47,586 nt of DNA from Pholiota molesta (taxonomy: Eukaryota > Basidiomycota > Agaricomycetes > Agaricales > Strophariaceae). The stretch spans positions 1-47,586 of the forward strand of contig JACGCK010000300.1 of NCBI GenBank assembly GCA_014925825.1. Direction: 5' to 3'. A model generated the notes under the pieces. The model did not search any database, was not told the DNA's origin, and was given only the letters and a program-made list of their open reading frames with translations. The translations under genes and the position numbers were made by a program. This document shows, piece after piece, positions 46,060-47,586 of the stretch (positions are counted from its first letter, which is position 1; every line of letters begins with the position of its first letter).

Positions 46060-47102
46060 TCAACGGACGTTCGAGCCGCCCAACCCAGTGCTACGCCTCA
46101 TCGAGCCCAAACTTGAGCTTCCTTCGCCTCGGTCCTCAGAAGGCTGCCTTCTGAATGCACTAGAACTACTCCTAATGGCGACGTTCGTATAGGCGGTTGC
46201 GCGCCGGCGCTCCCAGTCGTATGCCGTCGATGGCATGTGTTGTCTTTGAGGGCGGTTGTACAAGTGGTTTGCTAATCCACCCAGCAGCACCGGTCCAAAA
46301 GCCTGGCCTCCAACCGCCCCAACCAGATGCGGAATCTTGCTGGGTTTTGGAATATGGTGGGGGAGGACCTGTTGTTGGGTCGTCGCGATAACTGCCGGGA
46401 AACCATCCTCCTGATCCTCCTCCGCCTCCTGGGCCAGTGTCAGAATTATAGCCTGGTGGGCGAGGTGCTCGGGGTTGGCATTATTGTTCCTGAGACAAGA
46501 TTGGACAAAGGAGTAGATGATGAATAGAAGAAGCCCGACCCAGAGAATCGAGAAAGCAATGCTTGGCCAGTCGTAACCTATGTCGGTCGAATTAGCAATT
46601 GATAACTGAGATTCGGCTATGTATGCTCACTCTTTATTTTGAAAAGAGGAGAATCCGAATCCCGGAGTGCTCCCGGCACCTGAACTAGGCGATATTCCAG
46701 CGAACAAGAACCTAAACGAAAGTGAACTGCTCAGCATCTGGATCTTGGAATAATAAGGTGTACAAACCTTTCAACACATATGGATCTCCAGGTCGCGACC
46801 ATCCTTCACAGGATACTTCGACTTTACCAAACCTCAACGCGCTTGGCAGGTCAGCTTCGCACTGTGGAAACATATTTCAGGTCAGCTCTTCACATAACGA
46901 CGTTTTCCGTTCATCTCACCTGCCAGTCCACGTCCGTCCCAACTCCTCCAATGTTAACACACCTCACAACTTCAGGTTGATAGAGTTTACAAGGTTTGCC
47001 GACGCAAACTAGCTGTGGAAGTGCTGCCGTTCGCCTCGCGGCTGTGTATTCATCTTTGTAGAAAGTCAAAGCAGGTATCTTCGCGAGTTCAACCCGAGAC
47101 AT
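46060..47102 (-). CDS. SARAF-like protein (regulator of store-operated Ca2+ entry), two frameshifts
   Basis: In animals SARAF is an ER membrane protein that damps Ca2+ entry through STIM-Orai. It starts MSRVELAKIPALTFYKDEYT; the lumenal Cys domain carries LPQLVCVGKPCKLYQPEVV, RCVNIGGVGTDVDWQ, CEADLPSALRFGKVEVSCEG and DPYVLKGSCSLEYRLVQVP. One transmembrane helix follows (SIAFSILWVGLLLFIIYSFV). The cytosolic tail should read PRAPRPPGYNSDTGPGGGGG, then PPPPYSK and GFWTGAA, ending STGLGGSNVR, but these pieces are in different frames. Shifts occur at the GGGG at 46471-46474 and the CCC at 46280-46282 (plus strand). No clear signal peptide precedes the first Met. An Orai channel is not in this window, so the role is family knowledge only. 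Confidence 0.85.
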
Positions 47103-47379
47103 TGTAGCTAGGTCGGTGGATGGTTGGTCGGAGAATGGATGAGCGCAGCACTACTCAATGCACTTGCTGCTGAGCCCATGAAGTGAGTCAACATAAGGTT
47201 TGGTTGACGTGGAACCTACGTGGTTTCCAAATGAAGGTATGCCGATCATCATGGCCACGCCCAGTGCGCAAGATTCAACCTCATCGCCACAGCATCACCA
47301 TGCATTCATACGGCATGCTTGCAACAACTTGAATATTTGGTGATCCATAGGGTCATAGAGTTGTATAATACAAAAAACG
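47103..47379. other. Short intergenic region
   Basis: Upstream of the SARAF-like gene and downstream of the OPT gene. No coding sequence supported. Confidence 0.5.
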
Positions 47380-47586
47380 TTACATGCCCGACGCTGTAGG
47401 GCATCCACCACATAGTCCATGCCCACATCCAATGCAACTCGCAACACCGACGCCAAGGATTCGCAGAACCAGAGATACGATACTGACAACACCCTCTCCC
47501 AACACAAAGCCACTCGCAATAACCACCAACCGAATGTCACCTTTATATTTCGCATAACGTGTACGGTATATATATTCCATCACTCC
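47380..47586 (-). CDS. OPT-family oligopeptide transporter, 3' end only
   Basis: The last exon of a membrane transporter, cut by the window edge. From about 47544 down the minus strand reads GDIRLVVIASGFVLGEGVVS, IVSLVLRILGVGVASCIGC and GHGLCGGCPTASGM, then stop. The ASGFVLGEGVVSIV helix and the Cys/Gly-rich end are typical of fungal OPT proteins. A splice acceptor (AAATATAAAG) lies just before GDIR, so the open frame beyond it is probably intron. Members carry small peptides or metal chelates; the substrate is unknown. Confidence 0.75.
   Translation of the reverse strand, partial: GVMEYIYRTRYAKYKGDIRLVVIASGFVLGEGVVSIVSLVLRILGVGVASCIGCGHGLCGGCPTASGM

Noticed and set aside
4241..47102. A Ca2+-handling gene pair (CCX exchanger and SARAF-like) as a functional cluster
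   Set aside because: They are 40 kb apart with unrelated genes between; chance co-occurrence is the simpler reading.

Overview
The window is nuclear DNA from a filamentous basidiomycete, most likely an agaricomycete. Genes are compact and packed with short introns of about 45-75 nt (GT..AG). The gene content fits this group: a DUF6534 membrane protein, a stand-alone F-box protein, a GIT1-like MFS permease, a P450, a CBM1-GH5 endoglucanase and a tRNA-Tyr with an intron. All products were assigned by reading motifs by eye. No database search was possible, so exon joins are manual.

Layout, left to right. 0-4.2 kb: a GPI-anchored cell-wall-type protein gene whose reading frame is broken several times, then a small disturbed segment around tRNA-Tyr (one intact copy, a detached 3' half, a detached 5' half, a duplicated flank and gene relics). 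4.2-10 kb (minus): a CCX/NCLX-type cation/Ca2+ exchanger and a DUF6534 seven-helix protein. 10.8-12.3 kb (plus): a paraoxonase-like protein. 12.8-17.6 kb (minus): a Bqt4-like KilA-N/APSES nuclear-envelope protein and 6-phosphofructokinase. 19.7-24 kb (plus): an F-box protein and a Wss1-type DNA-protein-crosslink protease, followed by a 360-bp foldback MITE. 25-28.7 kb (minus): a second, intact GPI-anchored protein and citrate synthase. 28.7-31.5 kb: gene-poor, with coding relics. 31.5-34.2 kb (plus): a GIT1-like permease. 34.4-39.3 kb (mostly minus): the proteasome/BRCA2-associated small protein Sem1/Dss1, a disordered protein whose start codon is split by an intron, and an alpha/beta hydrolase. 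40-42.7 kb (plus): a cytochrome P450. 43.3-47.6 kb (minus): a CBM1-GH5 endoglucanase, a SARAF-like protein and the 3' end of an OPT oligopeptide transporter.

Most genes are ordinary housekeeping or saprotroph genes, and I see no biosynthetic cluster. Two observations stand out. First, frameshifts recur in otherwise well-conserved genes (GPI protein, exchanger, P450, endoglucanase, SARAF, one small gene). Nearly every one is explained by one or two missing G or C in a short G/C run, which points to base-level sequence error or an unusual mutational pattern rather than independent gene deaths. Second, a tRNA-Tyr copy appears to have been opened in its anticodon arm, with about 1.85 kb between its halves. 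That interval holds an intact tRNA-Tyr and a relic that faintly resembles a DUF3435/FluG-type recombinase.
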